NCBI GenBank assembly: GCA_030690245.1 | Contig: JAUYGW010000196.1 | Coordinates: 1-18,311 of the forward strand | Origin: Gallionella sp. | Lineage (GTDB): Bacteria > Pseudomonadota > Gammaproteobacteria > Burkholderiales > Gallionellaceae | Length of the DNA stretch: 18,311 nucleotides | Direction of reading: 5' to 3' | In this document: positions 1 through 7,298 of the stretch, piece by piece | Numbering within the stretch: position 1 is the first letter of the stretch | Layout of the letters: every line of letters starts with the position of its first letter | Translations under genes and position numbers: made by a program | Notes under the pieces: generated by a model | Told to the model about the DNA's origin: nothing | Databases searched by the model: none | Seen by the model: the letters and a program-made list of their open reading frames with translations, nothing else

Positions 1-342
1 GACCCGATCAAGGGGCTGGATTTTATCGACTGCCTGAAGATGTTCCAGGAAGACCCCGAGACCGAGGCGATCATCATGGTCGGCGAAATCGGCGGCAACC
101 GCGAAGAAGCGGCGGCGGAATACATCAAGGCGCACATCACCCAGCCGGTGGCCGGCTACATCGCCGGGCAGACTGCGCCCAAGGGCAAGCGCATGGGCCA
201 TGCCGGCGCGATCATCGCCGGCGGCAAGGGCTTGGCGTCGGACAAGATGGCCGCGCTGGAAGCGGCAGGCGTAGTGGTGGCAAAATCACCCGCTGGTCTG
301 GGCGAAGCGATGGTCGAGGCGATCAGCAGAAAAGGCAAGTAA
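1..342 (+). CDS. sucD: Succinyl-CoA synthetase (ADP-forming) alpha subunit, C-terminal part
   Basis: The TCA-cycle enzyme SucCD interconverts succinyl-CoA and succinate with substrate-level phosphorylation of ADP; the alpha subunit carries the phosphohistidine. The reading frame is open from base 1, so the N-terminal part (roughly 180 residues of a ~290-residue family) lies outside the window. The visible 113 residues include the IIMVGEIGG segment and the [12 protein letters not shown] motif; the His codon at 199-201 matches the family's phosphorylated histidine (established for E. coli SucD). The protein ends at a TAA, followed directly by two hairpins, the second a canonical terminator. sucC is expected just upstream but is not visible. 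Identification is secure. Confidence 0.96.
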   Translation, partial: DPIKGLDFIDCLKMFQEDPETEAIIMVGEIGGNREEAAAEYIKAHITQPVAGYIAGQTAPKGKRMGHAGAIIAGGKGLASDKMAALEAAGVVVAKSPAGLGEAMVEAISRKGK

Positions 343-348
343 TGGTGC

Positions 349-386
349 AGAGCACGGCATTTCCTTTGCGGGAAATGCCGTGCTCT
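349..386 (+). repeat. Perfect 16-bp hairpin directly after sucD
   Basis: Arms at 349-364 and 371-386 are perfectly complementary (16 bp) around a 6-nt loop. It begins only seven bases after the sucD stop and is followed by a short TTTCC rather than a long T-run. It may act with the next hairpin in termination or protect the 3' end of the sucCD mRNA; that role is inference. Confidence 0.75.
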
Positions 387-394
387 TTCCAATC

Positions 395-430
395 AAAGGG
401 CGCGATTCATCGCGCCCTTTTGTTTTTTTT
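395..430 (+). terminator. Rho-independent terminator of sucD
   Basis: An 11-bp perfect GC-rich stem (395-405 with 410-420) has a TTCA loop and runs into TTTTGTTTTTTTT. The left arm begins with AAA, but there is no long A-run on the other side, so it mainly serves the plus strand. It separates sucD from the accessory ORF6N gene. Confidence 0.92.
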
Positions 431-512
431 GATGCCAAAATGGCAGGTGTCGCGGGGTGCCGGAAACGGCTATCATTCGCTAGCTGTGCGATAAGCAGAA
501 GGGGAAAAGGGG

Positions 513-1097
513 ATGGCTGACAAGAAGCTGGTTGCGTCTGTGGAGCAGATCGAATCGAGGATGTTTATCATTCGCGGGCAGAAGGTCATGCTCAGCACGC
601 ACTTGGCTGAACTGTATGAAGTCGAGCCACGGATACTGGTTCGAGCCGTAAAACGCAACATCGGGCGCTTCCCGGAAGACTTCATGTTTCAATTGAACAG
701 CGAAGAGTTTGCCAACTTGAAATCCCAAATTGGGATTTCAAGTTGGGGCGGAATAAGAACGGCTCCTTACGCCTTCACCGAACAGGGGGTTGCCATGCTC
801 TCCAGCGCCCTGCACAGCGACCGCGCCATTCAGGTCAACATTGAAATCATGCGCGCCTTCGTGCGCCTGCGGCAGATGCTGTCCTCTAACGCCGAACTTT
901 GGATCAAACAACTAGCCATTCGACTAGGCTGCAAAGGTCCGCAGCCAAGTCGCTGGTTATCCCGCAAGATGGCCGCGCTCGAAAAGAAATACGACATCCA
1001 GTTCAAGGCGGTATTCGAAGCCATCCGCGAACTCATGACCCCGCTGGAACCGAAGAAAAAACGCCCCATTGGCTTTGCGCCGTGGAAAGAAAAATGA
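513..1097 (+). CDS. ORF6N/KilA-N-type domain protein with in-frame palindromic insertion
   Basis: This 194-residue protein has the ORF6N domain found in phage and mobile-element proteins and presumed to bind DNA. Family hallmarks are the [20 protein letters not shown] segment (residues ~21-40), then the FPEDFMFQL motif (~53-61), [14 protein letters not shown] (~88-101) and [13 protein letters not shown] (~109-121). The C-terminus has the usual ALEKKYD coiled segment and an [15 protein letters not shown] tail. An AGAAGGGG stretch 8-9 nt upstream supports the ATG at 513. Two oddities lie inside: a 17-bp perfect palindrome at 712-746, and about 20 extra residues (codons 900-959) between NAEL and [12 protein letters not shown], where the family as I remember it runs straight from NAEL to RK. 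The SIR2 gene follows within 31 nt, suggesting co-transcription. The molecular role is not known. Confidence 0.85.
   Translation: MADKKLVASVEQIESRMFIIRGQKVMLSTHLAELYEVEPRILVRAVKRNIGRFPEDFMFQLNSEEFANLKSQIGISSWGGIRTAPYAFTEQGVAMLSSALHSDRAIQVNIEIMRAFVRLRQMLSSNAELWIKQLAIRLGCKGPQPSRWLSRKMAALEKKYDIQFKAVFEAIRELMTPLEPKKKRPIGFAPWKEK
712..746. repeat. 17-bp perfect inverted repeat inside the ORF6N gene
   Basis: Left arm 712-728 and right arm 730-746 are exact reverse complements around a single central A (729). The segment encodes the [11 protein letters not shown] region, just before the conserved [11 protein letters not shown] block. In RNA the fold would be a long hairpin needing a few unpaired loop bases; in DNA it is a near-ideal palindrome. 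Confidence 0.9.
901..962. repeat. Imperfect palindromic element inserted in frame in the ORF6N gene
   Basis: The core arms 921-932 and 941-952 pair at 11 of 12 positions around an 8-nt loop. Outside them AACTAG (910-915) can pair with CTGGTT (953-958) with one G-T wobble after a 5-nt bulge, and GGAT (901-904) with ATCC (959-962). The palindrome coincides with the ~60 nt (900-959) that look like an insertion relative to the ORF6N family, and it keeps the reading frame open. It resembles in concept the in-frame palindromic elements of Rickettsia genes. Calling it a mobile element is inference. Confidence 0.6.
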
Positions 1098-1128
1098 TGC
1101 TGATCCTTTCGGCTGTAGCCGTCTGACC

Positions 1129-4100
1129 ATGCAGTTCGTTCGCAACGGCCCTGACATTCCAGAACGCCTACTTCAGGCGCACGAGGAAGGGCGTGTCGTG
1201 TTTTTTTGTGGGGCGGGCATTTCCTACCCAGCACGGTTGCCTAGCTTTGGCGGTTTGGTGAGCGAGCTCTACAAAGAACTTGGCGAACCCCCCAATGCTA
1301 TTCAGCAAGCGGCCATCAAGGCTGGTCAGTTCGATACTGCCATCGGTCTTCTGGAAGCCGGAATCATCGGCGGTCGCGAAACGGTGCGCCAGAAGATGGT
1401 AAAGATTCTCACACCCGATCTCAGCGCGCCCAATGCGACGGCTACCCACGAGGCACTGCTGACGCTCGCGAAAGATCGCGATGGGCGCGCTAGGCTTATC
1501 ACCACCAACTTTGACCGACTATTCGAGGAAGTGATCGCGGCCAAAGGACTGACCATCAAGTGCCTCCAGGCGCCCCTGCTTCGAGTTCCCAAGAATCGCT
1601 GGGGCGGGCTCGTGTACTTGCACGGCCTGCTGTCACCAGCGCCGACAGCTAGCGATCTCGATGATTTGGTTGTGTCCAGCGGCGACTTTGGCTTGGCCTA
1701 CCTCACCGAACGCTGGGCCGCGCGCTTTGTCAGCGAGCTGTTCCGCAACTATACGGTCTGCTTCGTCGGCTACAGCATCAACGATCCGGTACTGCGCTAC
1801 ATGATGGACGCACTGGCGGCTGACCGCCTGTTGGGTGAGTCTCCGCCGGAGATGTTTGCGTTCGGCAGCTACTCCAAAAGCAAGGAAGATGAACGCGCGA
1901 ACGAATGGTGTGCAAAAAACGTCACGCCTATTCTCTATCGCGAACACAACCGCCATAGCTATCTGCACAAGACGATACGCACATGGGCTGAAACCTATCG
2001 CGATGGCGTGCGCGGCAAGGAGCGTATCGTCGTCGAGTGCGCGATGGCTAAGCCGTTAGCGAGCACCAAGCAGGATGATTTTGTCGGGCGCATGCTGTGG
2101 GCGTTGAGCGACACAAAGGGCATGCCAGCCAAACGATTTGCCGACCTCGACCCAGTGCCATCCTTGGACTGGCTGGAACCGCTGTGTGATGAGCGCTATC
2201 GACATGCCGACCTTGTGCGTTTCGGTGTTCCACCTAAGATCGCGAAGGATGACAAGTTGGCATTCAGCCTGTCTTTCAGGCCCACCCCCTATGACCTCGC
2301 TCCTCGGATGACGCTGGTCGATGCGGGCACCACCGCCAGTCGGTGGGACGAAGTGATGCGGCATCTGGCGCGCTGGCTGACGCGACATCTCGACGACCCA
2401 GAACTCGTGCTGTGGCTTGCCAAGCGCGGAGGGCAATTGCATGAAGATTTTTCCTGGTGGGTTGAACACCGCCTGGAAGAATTAGACAAGCTCGAACGCG
2501 ACGGCAAGCACGATGAGCTCGACCGTATCCGGTTCAATGCACCCTATGCGATCCCGCGACCGATGATGCACACTCTTTGGCGAGTGATACTCACCGGACG
2601 GTTGAAATCATACGCGCGCCGCTCTGATCTCTTCGGCTGGCTTGGTCGACTTAAGCGCGATGGCCTCACGACCACATTACGGTTTGAACTTCGCGAGATA
2701 CTGGCACCACGTGTAACACTGCGCGAACCATTCCGTTGGAGCGAAGACAGTGATGAACCCGTCGAACCCGCGCGAATCAAAGACTTGGTCGAATGGGAGA
2801 TTGTTCTATCTGCGGATTATGTGCATTCCATCCTGCGCGACTTGCCCGGCAAGTCGCACTGGAGAGAGGCGTTGCCTGATCTACTTAACGACTTCAGCAC
2901 GCTACTGTGCGACACGCTTGATTTGATGCGCGAACTCGGCGGTATCAGTGATCTGAGCGATCTGTCGTACCTGCATCAGCCATCGATCAGTGAGCATCCG
3001 CAAAACAAGGACTTTCATGACTGGACTGCTCTCATTGATCTGAGCCGTGATGCTTGGTTGGCGACTGCCGAGCGCTCCATTGAGCGGGCGCGACTGGCCG
3101 CCGAAGGCTGGTGGCAAGTGCCGTATCCACTCTTCAAGCGGATGGCCTACTTCGCAGCCGCGCAGAGCAATGCAATCCCAATTCGCCAAGCACTCGATTG
3201 GCTTCTTGCCGATGCCCACTGGTGGTTGTGGTCGGTGGAAACCGAGCGTGAGGCAATGCGCCTGCTGGTCACCATTGCACCCATACTGGACGCGGTAGCT
3301 CTAGCCGAACTGGAACAAGCCATTCTGAAAGGCCCTCCGCGCTCCATGTTTAAAGATGGCATCGAACCAGAACGGTGGACGCAACTCGTGGATCGAGAGG
3401 TTTGGCTGCGGCTGGCTAAGACTGAGGCTGCTGGCGCGGCACTTGGAACGGAGTCCAAGGCAAAACTGGTTACACTGGCTTCCCAATATCCACAGTGGCA
3501 GCTTGCTGTTGATGAGCGTGACGAGTTTCCATCTTGGATGGGCGATGGAAATGAGTGGCGAAAGTTCAACGCTACTCCACGCCGTCGTCATGAACTGGTC
3601 GATTGGCTCAAGCAACACCCCAGCACAGATCACTGGCAAGAAGATGACTGGCGCCAGCGCTGCCGTGATACTTTCGCGACTACCTCATGTGCCTTGTACG
3701 CGCTAGCCCAAGAAGGCATTTGGCCTACAGATCGATGGCGCGAAGCGCTGCAAGCTTGGTCGGAAGACAAGCTGCTAATGCAGTCATGGCGTCATATGGC
3801 GCCGGTGCTTATCATAGCGCCGGAAGATGTGCTTCAGTCTCTCGATCAAGGGATTAGCTGGTGGTTAGAGGCTATAGCCAAGACATTCGAGACCCATGAT
3901 GATATTTTCTTTAGACTGTGCCGCAGCATTCTGGCGATAGATTACCAAGATGTTCAGGATACTAATGACCCAGTCATGCAGGCCATCAATCATCCCGTGG
4001 GGCATGTGACCGAAGCGCTGCTGCGCTGGTGGTACCGTAGGCCGCTGCAAGACGGGCAGGGGCTATCGGAAGAATTGAAGCCAACCTTCACCGAGCTTTG

Positions 4101-4911
4101 CAATACTCAGATCGATAAATTTCGCCATGGTCGCATCCTACTGGCCACTCACGTCATTGCTCTGTACAGGGTAGATCGAGAATGGGTAACGATGCATATT
4201 CTGCCGTTGTTCGATTGGAATCGTTCACCTAGCGAGGCACGCTCAGCTTGGGAAGGCTTCCTCTGGTCGCCACGCCTGTACCAGCCATTAATGGAAGCCA
4301 TGAAAGGCTCTTTCCTCGATACAGCGAAGCACTACGAATCTCTGGGAAAACATGACGGGCAATATGCGGCTCTGTTGACGTTTGCTGCGCTCGACCAAGG
4401 CGACACTTTTTCCATTGCCGAATTCGCTGCTGCGACGCGCGCCCTGCCTGCCGATGGCCTATGCGATGCCGCACAGGCTCTTGTTCGCGCCTTGGAAGGT
4501 GCAGGAGACCAACGCGCCGACTACTGGAAGCACCGAGTACGGCCATATCTGCAAACGATTTGGCCGAAGTTGCGCGAGAAAAACTCACCTGCAATTTCAG
4601 AAAAACTCGCCATGCTGTGTGTTGTAGCACAGGAGAAATTCCCCGAAGCATTTGATGTTTTGCGGCACTGGCTGCAACCGCCTGCGCATCCAGACTACCT
4701 GGTGAGTCGGTTATACGAGGCACGCCTTTGCGAAACCTTCCCGGATATAGCATTGGCTTTTCTAACTATGGTGATCAGCGACGACACACAATGGCCGCCT
4801 ACTCACCTAAAAGACTGTCTGAAGGATATTCAAACTGCCAATCCTCAGCTTGATGCCGACGCTCGCTACAAAAGGCTTATGGAGTATCTCAGGAAGCATG
4901 GGCAAGCTTAA
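1129..4911 (+). CDS. SIR2-domain antiphage-type protein (defence-associated sirtuin-like, probable DUF4020 C-terminus)
   Basis: This 1260-residue protein has an N-terminal SIR2 (NAD-binding) domain and a very long C-terminal region. Visible SIR2 motifs are GAGIS (residues 28-32), TTNFD (125-129; Asn127), LHG with the candidate catalytic His165, and VGYSIND (213-219). Residues beyond ~290 are helical and Trp-rich with no motif I can name; the last ~170 residues resemble DUF4020. Large SIR2 proteins such as DSR1, DSR2 and Thoeris ThsA deplete NAD during phage infection, so this is most likely an abortive-infection effector, probably nearest DSR1 (inference). I chose ATG 1129 because GAGIS then sits at the usual distance; ATG 1069 would overlap the ORF6N gene by 29 nt and add 20 unconvincing residues. 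Neither start has a clear ribosome binding site. Codon use is less GC-rich than in fumA or lysC, suggesting transfer. Confidence 0.85.
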   Translation: MQFVRNGPDIPERLLQAHEEGRVVFFCGAGISYPARLPSFGGLVSELYKELGEPPNAIQQAAIKAGQFDTAIGLLEAGIIGGRETVRQKMVKILTPDLSAPNATATHEALLTLAKDRDGRARLITTNFDRLFEEVIAAKGLTIKCLQAPLLRVPKNRWGGLVYLHGLLSPAPTASDLDDLVVSSGDFGLAYLTERWAARFVSELFRNYTVCFVGYSINDPVLRYMMDALAADRLLGESPPEMFAFGSYSKSKEDERANEWCAKNVTPILYREHNRHSYLHKTIRTWAETYRDGVRGKERIVVECAMAKPLASTKQDDFVGRMLWALSDTKGMPAKRFADLDPVPSLDWLEPLCDERYRHADLVRFGVPPKIAKDDKLAFSLSFRPTPYDLAPRMTLVDAGTTASRWDEVMRHLARWLTRHLDDPELVLWLAKRGGQLHEDFSWWVEHRLEELDKLERDGKHDELDRIRFNAPYAIPRPMMHTLWRVILTGRLKSYARRSDLFGWLGRLKRDGLTTTLRFELREILAPRVTLREPFRWSEDSDEPVEPARIKDLVEWEIVLSADYVHSILRDLPGKSHWREALPDLLNDFSTLLCDTLDLMRELGGISDLSDLSYLHQPSISEHPQNKDFHDWTALIDLSRDAWLATAERSIERARLAAEGWWQVPYPLFKRMAYFAAAQSNAIPIRQALDWLLADAHWWLWSVETEREAMRLLVTIAPILDAVALAELEQAILKGPPRSMFKDGIEPERWTQLVDREVWLRLAKTEAAGAALGTESKAKLVTLASQYPQWQLAVDERDEFPSWMGDGNEWRKFNATPRRRHELVDWLKQHPSTDHWQEDDWRQRCRDTFATTSCALYALAQEGIWPTDRWREALQAWSEDKLLMQSWRHMAPVLIIAPEDVLQSLDQGISWWLEAIAKTFETHDDIFFRLCRSILAIDYQDVQDTNDPVMQAINHPVGHVTEALLRWWYRRPLQDGQGLSEELKPTFTELCNTQIDKFRHGRILLATHVIALYRVDREWVTMHILPLFDWNRSPSEARSAWEGFLWSPRLYQPLMEAMKGSFLDTAKHYESLGKHDGQYAALLTFAALDQGDTFSIAEFAAATRALPADGLCDAAQALVRALEGAGDQRADYWKHRVRPYLQTIWPKLREKNSPAISEKLAMLCVVAQEKFPEAFDVLRHWLQPPAHPDYLVSRLYEARLCETFPDIALAFLTMVISDDTQWPPTHLKDCLKDIQTANPQLDADARYKRLMEYLRKHGQA

Positions 4912-4934
4912 ATTAAGAGCAACAATTCTGCACG

Positions 4935-5012
4935 GTAGGCTGGGGTGAAGCTTGCGAACCCCAGCTTTTTAAGATCACAAATGCTGGGGTTTGTGCCTCG
5001 CCGCCAGCCTAC
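4935..5012. repeat. REPIN-like double palindrome (GTAGGCTGG family)
   Basis: Outer arms GTAGGCTGG (4935-4943) and CCAGCCTAC (5004-5012) enclose inner arms AACCCCAGC (4957-4965) and GCTGGGGTT (4983-4991). Each half can also fold alone: GCTGGGGT (4939-4946) with ACCCCAGC (4958-4965), and GCTGG with CCAGC in the second half. Two inverted REP-like units with GTAGG termini are typical of REPINs mobilised by RAYT transposases. It sits between the SIR2 gene and the Mrr-like gene and might serve as a transcription barrier. Confidence 0.82.
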
Positions 5013-5095
5013 AGAATCTCGCCAATACCGAGTGCGATCAAGATTCAGCATTACTCCGTTTTTTTGCAAAGCACCACACTACTGGAGAAAGCTTC

Positions 5096-5944
5096 ATGGC
5101 TAGAAAGAGAAAGCAAGGCGCGTTCGAAGACCTGATCGATATTGCTGCGATGCTCCCTTGGTGGGCAGGTGTGCTTTTGGCGCTCATTGCGTACTTCGTC
5201 CTCCACCATTACGCAACCGCTGAGATAGTGGCGCTAGCATCGCCGGGGCAAATGGGCGCTGTCCTCGCAAACCAATTCGGCAAGACACTTGCAACGTTTG
5301 GGCAATATCTGATTCCTCTTGCTCTCATCATCGGTGCAGGCATATCTGCATATGGGCGGCATAGACGCACTGCGTTATTCACGGACGTTCAGGAAAGCTC
5401 TTCCCCTTCGGCACTCAATGGTATGTCCTGGCAGGAATTCGAAATGCTGGTGGGCGAGGCATTTCGACGCAGGGGGTACACGGTTGCCGAAACGGGTGGC
5501 GGTGGTGCCGATGGCGGCGTTGATCTTGTCCTGAGAAAAGACGGCGAAAAGTTTTTGGTTCAATGCAAGCAGTGGAAAGCATTCAAGGTCGGCGTGACAA
5601 CCATACGTGAGTTATATGGCGTCATGGCCGCAGGCGGTGCTGCTGGTGGGTTTGTGGTGACCTCGGGAGTTTTTACGCAGGAGGCGAAATCTTTCGCAGA
5701 GGGAAGAAACATCGGCCTGATTGATTGCTCTGAATTGACGGCCATGATCAAGAGTGCGCAGCGACAGGCTGCCGCTGCACGGCCTGAGCCTCGAAGCGCA
5801 CCGGCGGCAAACGCCAATCAAGACTGCCCGAAGTGCGGCGGCGCGATGATTAGGCGGATAGCCAAACAAGGCGCTAATGTTGGCAAGGCGTTTTGGGGTT
5901 GTTCCAATTTTCCTCAATGCCGAGGGGTTGTGTCGATTGAGTAA
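5096..5944 (+). CDS. Membrane-anchored Mrr-type restriction endonuclease with C-terminal zinc finger
   Basis: This is a 282-residue protein of a family widespread in proteobacteria. It has two probable membrane helices (residues ~20-37 and ~68-86), then an Mrr-like PD-(D/E)xK nuclease domain (~108-220): MSWQEFEMLVGEAF, GADGGVDLVL with Asp139/Asp143, and FLVQCK with Gln156 and Lys158. A topoisomerase-type zinc finger follows (~244-282) with Cys244, Cys247, Cys269 and Cys275. Mrr-like enzymes cleave modified DNA, but this membrane-attached branch lacks a well-established function, so a defence role is inference. ATG 5096 has GGAG 8 nt upstream; an upstream TTG start at 4991 would run through the REPIN repeat and is rejected. 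It is probably its own transcription unit, as the repeat separates it from the SIR2 gene. All key residues look intact. Confidence 0.88.
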   Translation: MARKRKQGAFEDLIDIAAMLPWWAGVLLALIAYFVLHHYATAEIVALASPGQMGAVLANQFGKTLATFGQYLIPLALIIGAGISAYGRHRRTALFTDVQESSSPSALNGMSWQEFEMLVGEAFRRRGYTVAETGGGGADGGVDLVLRKDGEKFLVQCKQWKAFKVGVTTIRELYGVMAAGGAAGGFVVTSGVFTQEAKSFAEGRNIGLIDCSELTAMIKSAQRQAAAARPEPRSAPAANANQDCPKCGGAMIRRIAKQGANVGKAFWGCSNFPQCRGVVSIE

Positions 5945-6028
5945 GTGCCTAAAACCTGAGCCGTAAGCAGATCGAATTAAAAGCGCGAACTAAAAGGGTT
6001 GGGTTCGGATTAAGCCTTAGCGAATTTC

Positions 6029-6058
6029 TTGACACAACATACGTAACTTGCGTATATT
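6029..6058 (+). promoter_or_regulatory. Sigma70 promoter of the HigBA-like operon
   Basis: A perfect -35 TTGACA (6029-6034) is followed after 18 nt by TATATT (6053-6058). The expected transcription start is about 7 nt further on, which falls at or next to the toxin ATG at 6065. The spacer holds an inverted repeat suited to autorepression. Confidence 0.85.
6039..6055. promoter_or_regulatory. Probable operator of the HigBA-like operon
   Basis: ATACG (6039-6043) and CGTAT (6051-6055) form an inverted repeat with a 7-nt centre that lies between the -35 and -10 boxes and overlaps the -10. This is a typical position for binding by the helix-turn-helix antitoxin encoded downstream. The match to a specific regulator is inference. 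Confidence 0.6.
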
Positions 6059-6064
6059 TAGCCC

Positions 6065-6409
6065 ATGAAAGCCATCTTCATCGAATTGCCTCCATTCGAG
6101 CGGCATCGGCAGGGTTATCTGAGCGACGAGAATTTCCGTGCATTTCAAAAAATGCTGATGGATAACCCGGAAGCCGGCGACGTGATCGAAGGCTCGGGCG
6201 GATTGCGCAAGCTGCGTTATGCCGACGAGAAACGGGGTAAAGGCAAGCGTGGCGGGCTTCGCGTGATTTATTTCTGGTGGCAATCAGGAAAACAGTTCTG
6301 GTTGTTTACCGTGTACAACAAAGACGAGATGGATGACTTGACCGCCGCACAGCGCAAAATCCTGAAGGAGCTGCTCAAGCAGGAACTGGACGCAAGGAGG
6401 ATTAAATGA
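6065..6409 (+). CDS. RelE/HigB2-type mRNA interferase toxin
   Basis: This 114-residue protein closely follows the layout of Vibrio cholerae HigB2: a YLSDE-type start, NPEAGDVIEGSGGLRKLRYAD (residues ~35-55), KGKRGGLRVIYFWW (~58-72), FWLFTVYNKDEMDDLT (~78-93) and a basic C-terminal helix. Toxins of this family cleave mRNA on the ribosome and arrest growth until bound by their antitoxin. The gene overlaps the antitoxin start by ATGA, so translation is coupled; toxin-first order is typical of higBA loci. There is no Shine-Dalgarno sequence before ATG 6065 and the predicted transcript starts about there, so the mRNA may be leaderless. The full-length domain suggests it is functional. Confidence 0.9.
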   Translation: MKAIFIELPPFERHRQGYLSDENFRAFQKMLMDNPEAGDVIEGSGGLRKLRYADEKRGKGKRGGLRVIYFWWQSGKQFWLFTVYNKDEMDDLTAAQRKILKELLKQELDARRIK

Positions 6410-6717
6410 AACGCAACCTGTTTAACGAATTGAAAGAGGGTTTCACCGCACTCGAATCTGCACGCGAGGGCAAGATCACTTTGCGCCAGCATGTGGTGGA
6501 AAAGAAACCCGCGCTCACCATCACTCCGCAAGAGTTGCTCAGCCTACGGGAGAAGCTGCACTTGTCGCGAACCGTATTCGCCAGATACCTGCGCACCAAC
6601 GAACGCACACTGGAAAACTGGGAACAGGGGCGGGCCAACCCGAATGCTCAAGCTGCTATTCTGATCCGTCTGGTTGAACGCTACCCGGATACAGTCGAGC
6701 GGCTATCTGCCATCTGA
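6406..6717 (+). CDS. HigA2/NadS-type helix-turn-helix antitoxin
   Basis: This 103-residue protein matches the HigA2 layout: an N-terminal KRNLFNELKEGF segment, often disordered and toxin-binding in this family, a KITLRQHVV linker and an XRE-type helix-turn-helix (residues ~38-85: LSLREKLHLSRTVFARYLRTNERTLENWEQGR). LSRTVFARYL is the likely second helix, and RTLENWEQGR closes the motif. It should neutralise the upstream toxin and repress the operon through the inverted repeat between the promoter boxes. The start overlaps the toxin stop (ATGA) and is preceded by AAGGAGG at 6392-6400, a strong ribosome binding site that would favour antitoxin over toxin synthesis. No convincing terminator follows; the next 48 bases lead into the convergent TerB-family gene. 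Confidence 0.91.
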   Translation: MKRNLFNELKEGFTALESAREGKITLRQHVVEKKPALTITPQELLSLREKLHLSRTVFARYLRTNERTLENWEQGRANPNAQAAILIRLVERYPDTVERLSAI

Positions 6718-6765
6718 AAAAACCTCGATTTAAAATCCTCGCAGGTTTGCCGGGTACCAAGCGCG

Positions 6766-7224
6766 TTATTTCAGGTCAGCAGGCCTAGCGCGCGTCTTGG
6801 CGGCAATGTAATCACCGTGGGAGATGTGGAGTAGGTCGGCCATTCTGCGCATCAGATGGTTTTCATGTGCGCTGATTTGGCTGTCGGCATAGGCGACTTG
6901 CCACATGTATTCGATGATGCGAACCTTTTCGGATAATTCCAGCTCCCGGTTGATGAGAGACGTAAACTGATGGAGATCATTGGCGGCCGTTGCTGTCCGG
7001 TGCCCCAGTTCGGACAGCTGCGCCACTTCCGCATCCGATAGGTGAAACCGCTCCTTGAGGATGTTCAGTATCGTGGCCTGCTCTTCGTCTGTGCTGTCGG
7101 CATCCGACTGCATGACTTCGATCAGCAGCACGGCAGTTGCCAGTTGCAGGGTGTGTTCGGGGCGGTTCCCGGCGCTGGCGGGGGCAATGATCGAAGACAG
7201 AAAGTCACTCAGTTTATTCAGCAT
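6766..7224 (-). CDS. TerB-family (tellurite resistance TerB-like) protein
   Basis: This 152-residue protein is all-helical. It opens with MLNKLSDFLSSII, continues with the acidic TerB motif LLIEVMQSDADSTDEEQ (residues ~33-49) and a second YADSQISAHENHLMRRMADLLHI block (~110-140). These Asp/Glu clusters are the presumed metal-binding sites of the TerB fold. Stand-alone TerB-like proteins are common in proteobacteria and mostly uncharacterised; a tellurite role should not be assumed, as no other ter gene is visible. I chose ATG 7224 because the upstream 26 residues (start 7302) look non-homologous and GGAAA lies about 9 nt before it. It follows slyX on the same strand with a 74-nt gap and probably shares its transcript. 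Confidence 0.82.
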   Translation of the reverse strand: MLNKLSDFLSSIIAPASAGNRPEHTLQLATAVLLIEVMQSDADSTDEEQATILNILKERFHLSDAEVAQLSELGHRTATAANDLHQFTSLINRELELSEKVRIIEYMWQVAYADSQISAHENHLMRRMADLLHISHGDYIAAKTRARPADLK

Positions 7225-7298
7225 GGCTAATTTCCAACAAGGTTTTTTGATAACAGCAGGACATCGCAAAGCGACTGGTGATCCTCGCGGCGTGCGCC

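Noticed and set aside
1069..1128. Upstream ATG extending the SIR2 protein by 20 residues
   Set aside because: It overlaps the ORF6N gene and the added residues look like out-of-frame translation of its C-terminus; not excluded if the genes are coupled.
4991..5095. Upstream TTG start extending the Mrr-like protein by 35 residues
   Set aside because: The extension is translated from the REPIN repeat and leader; GGAG 8 nt before ATG 5096 and the family N-terminus favour the shorter form.
6718..6765. Terminator between the HigA-like antitoxin and the TerB-family gene
   Set aside because: Only AAACCT/AGGTTT (6 AT-rich pairs around 17 nt) was found, with no T-run; too weak to call.
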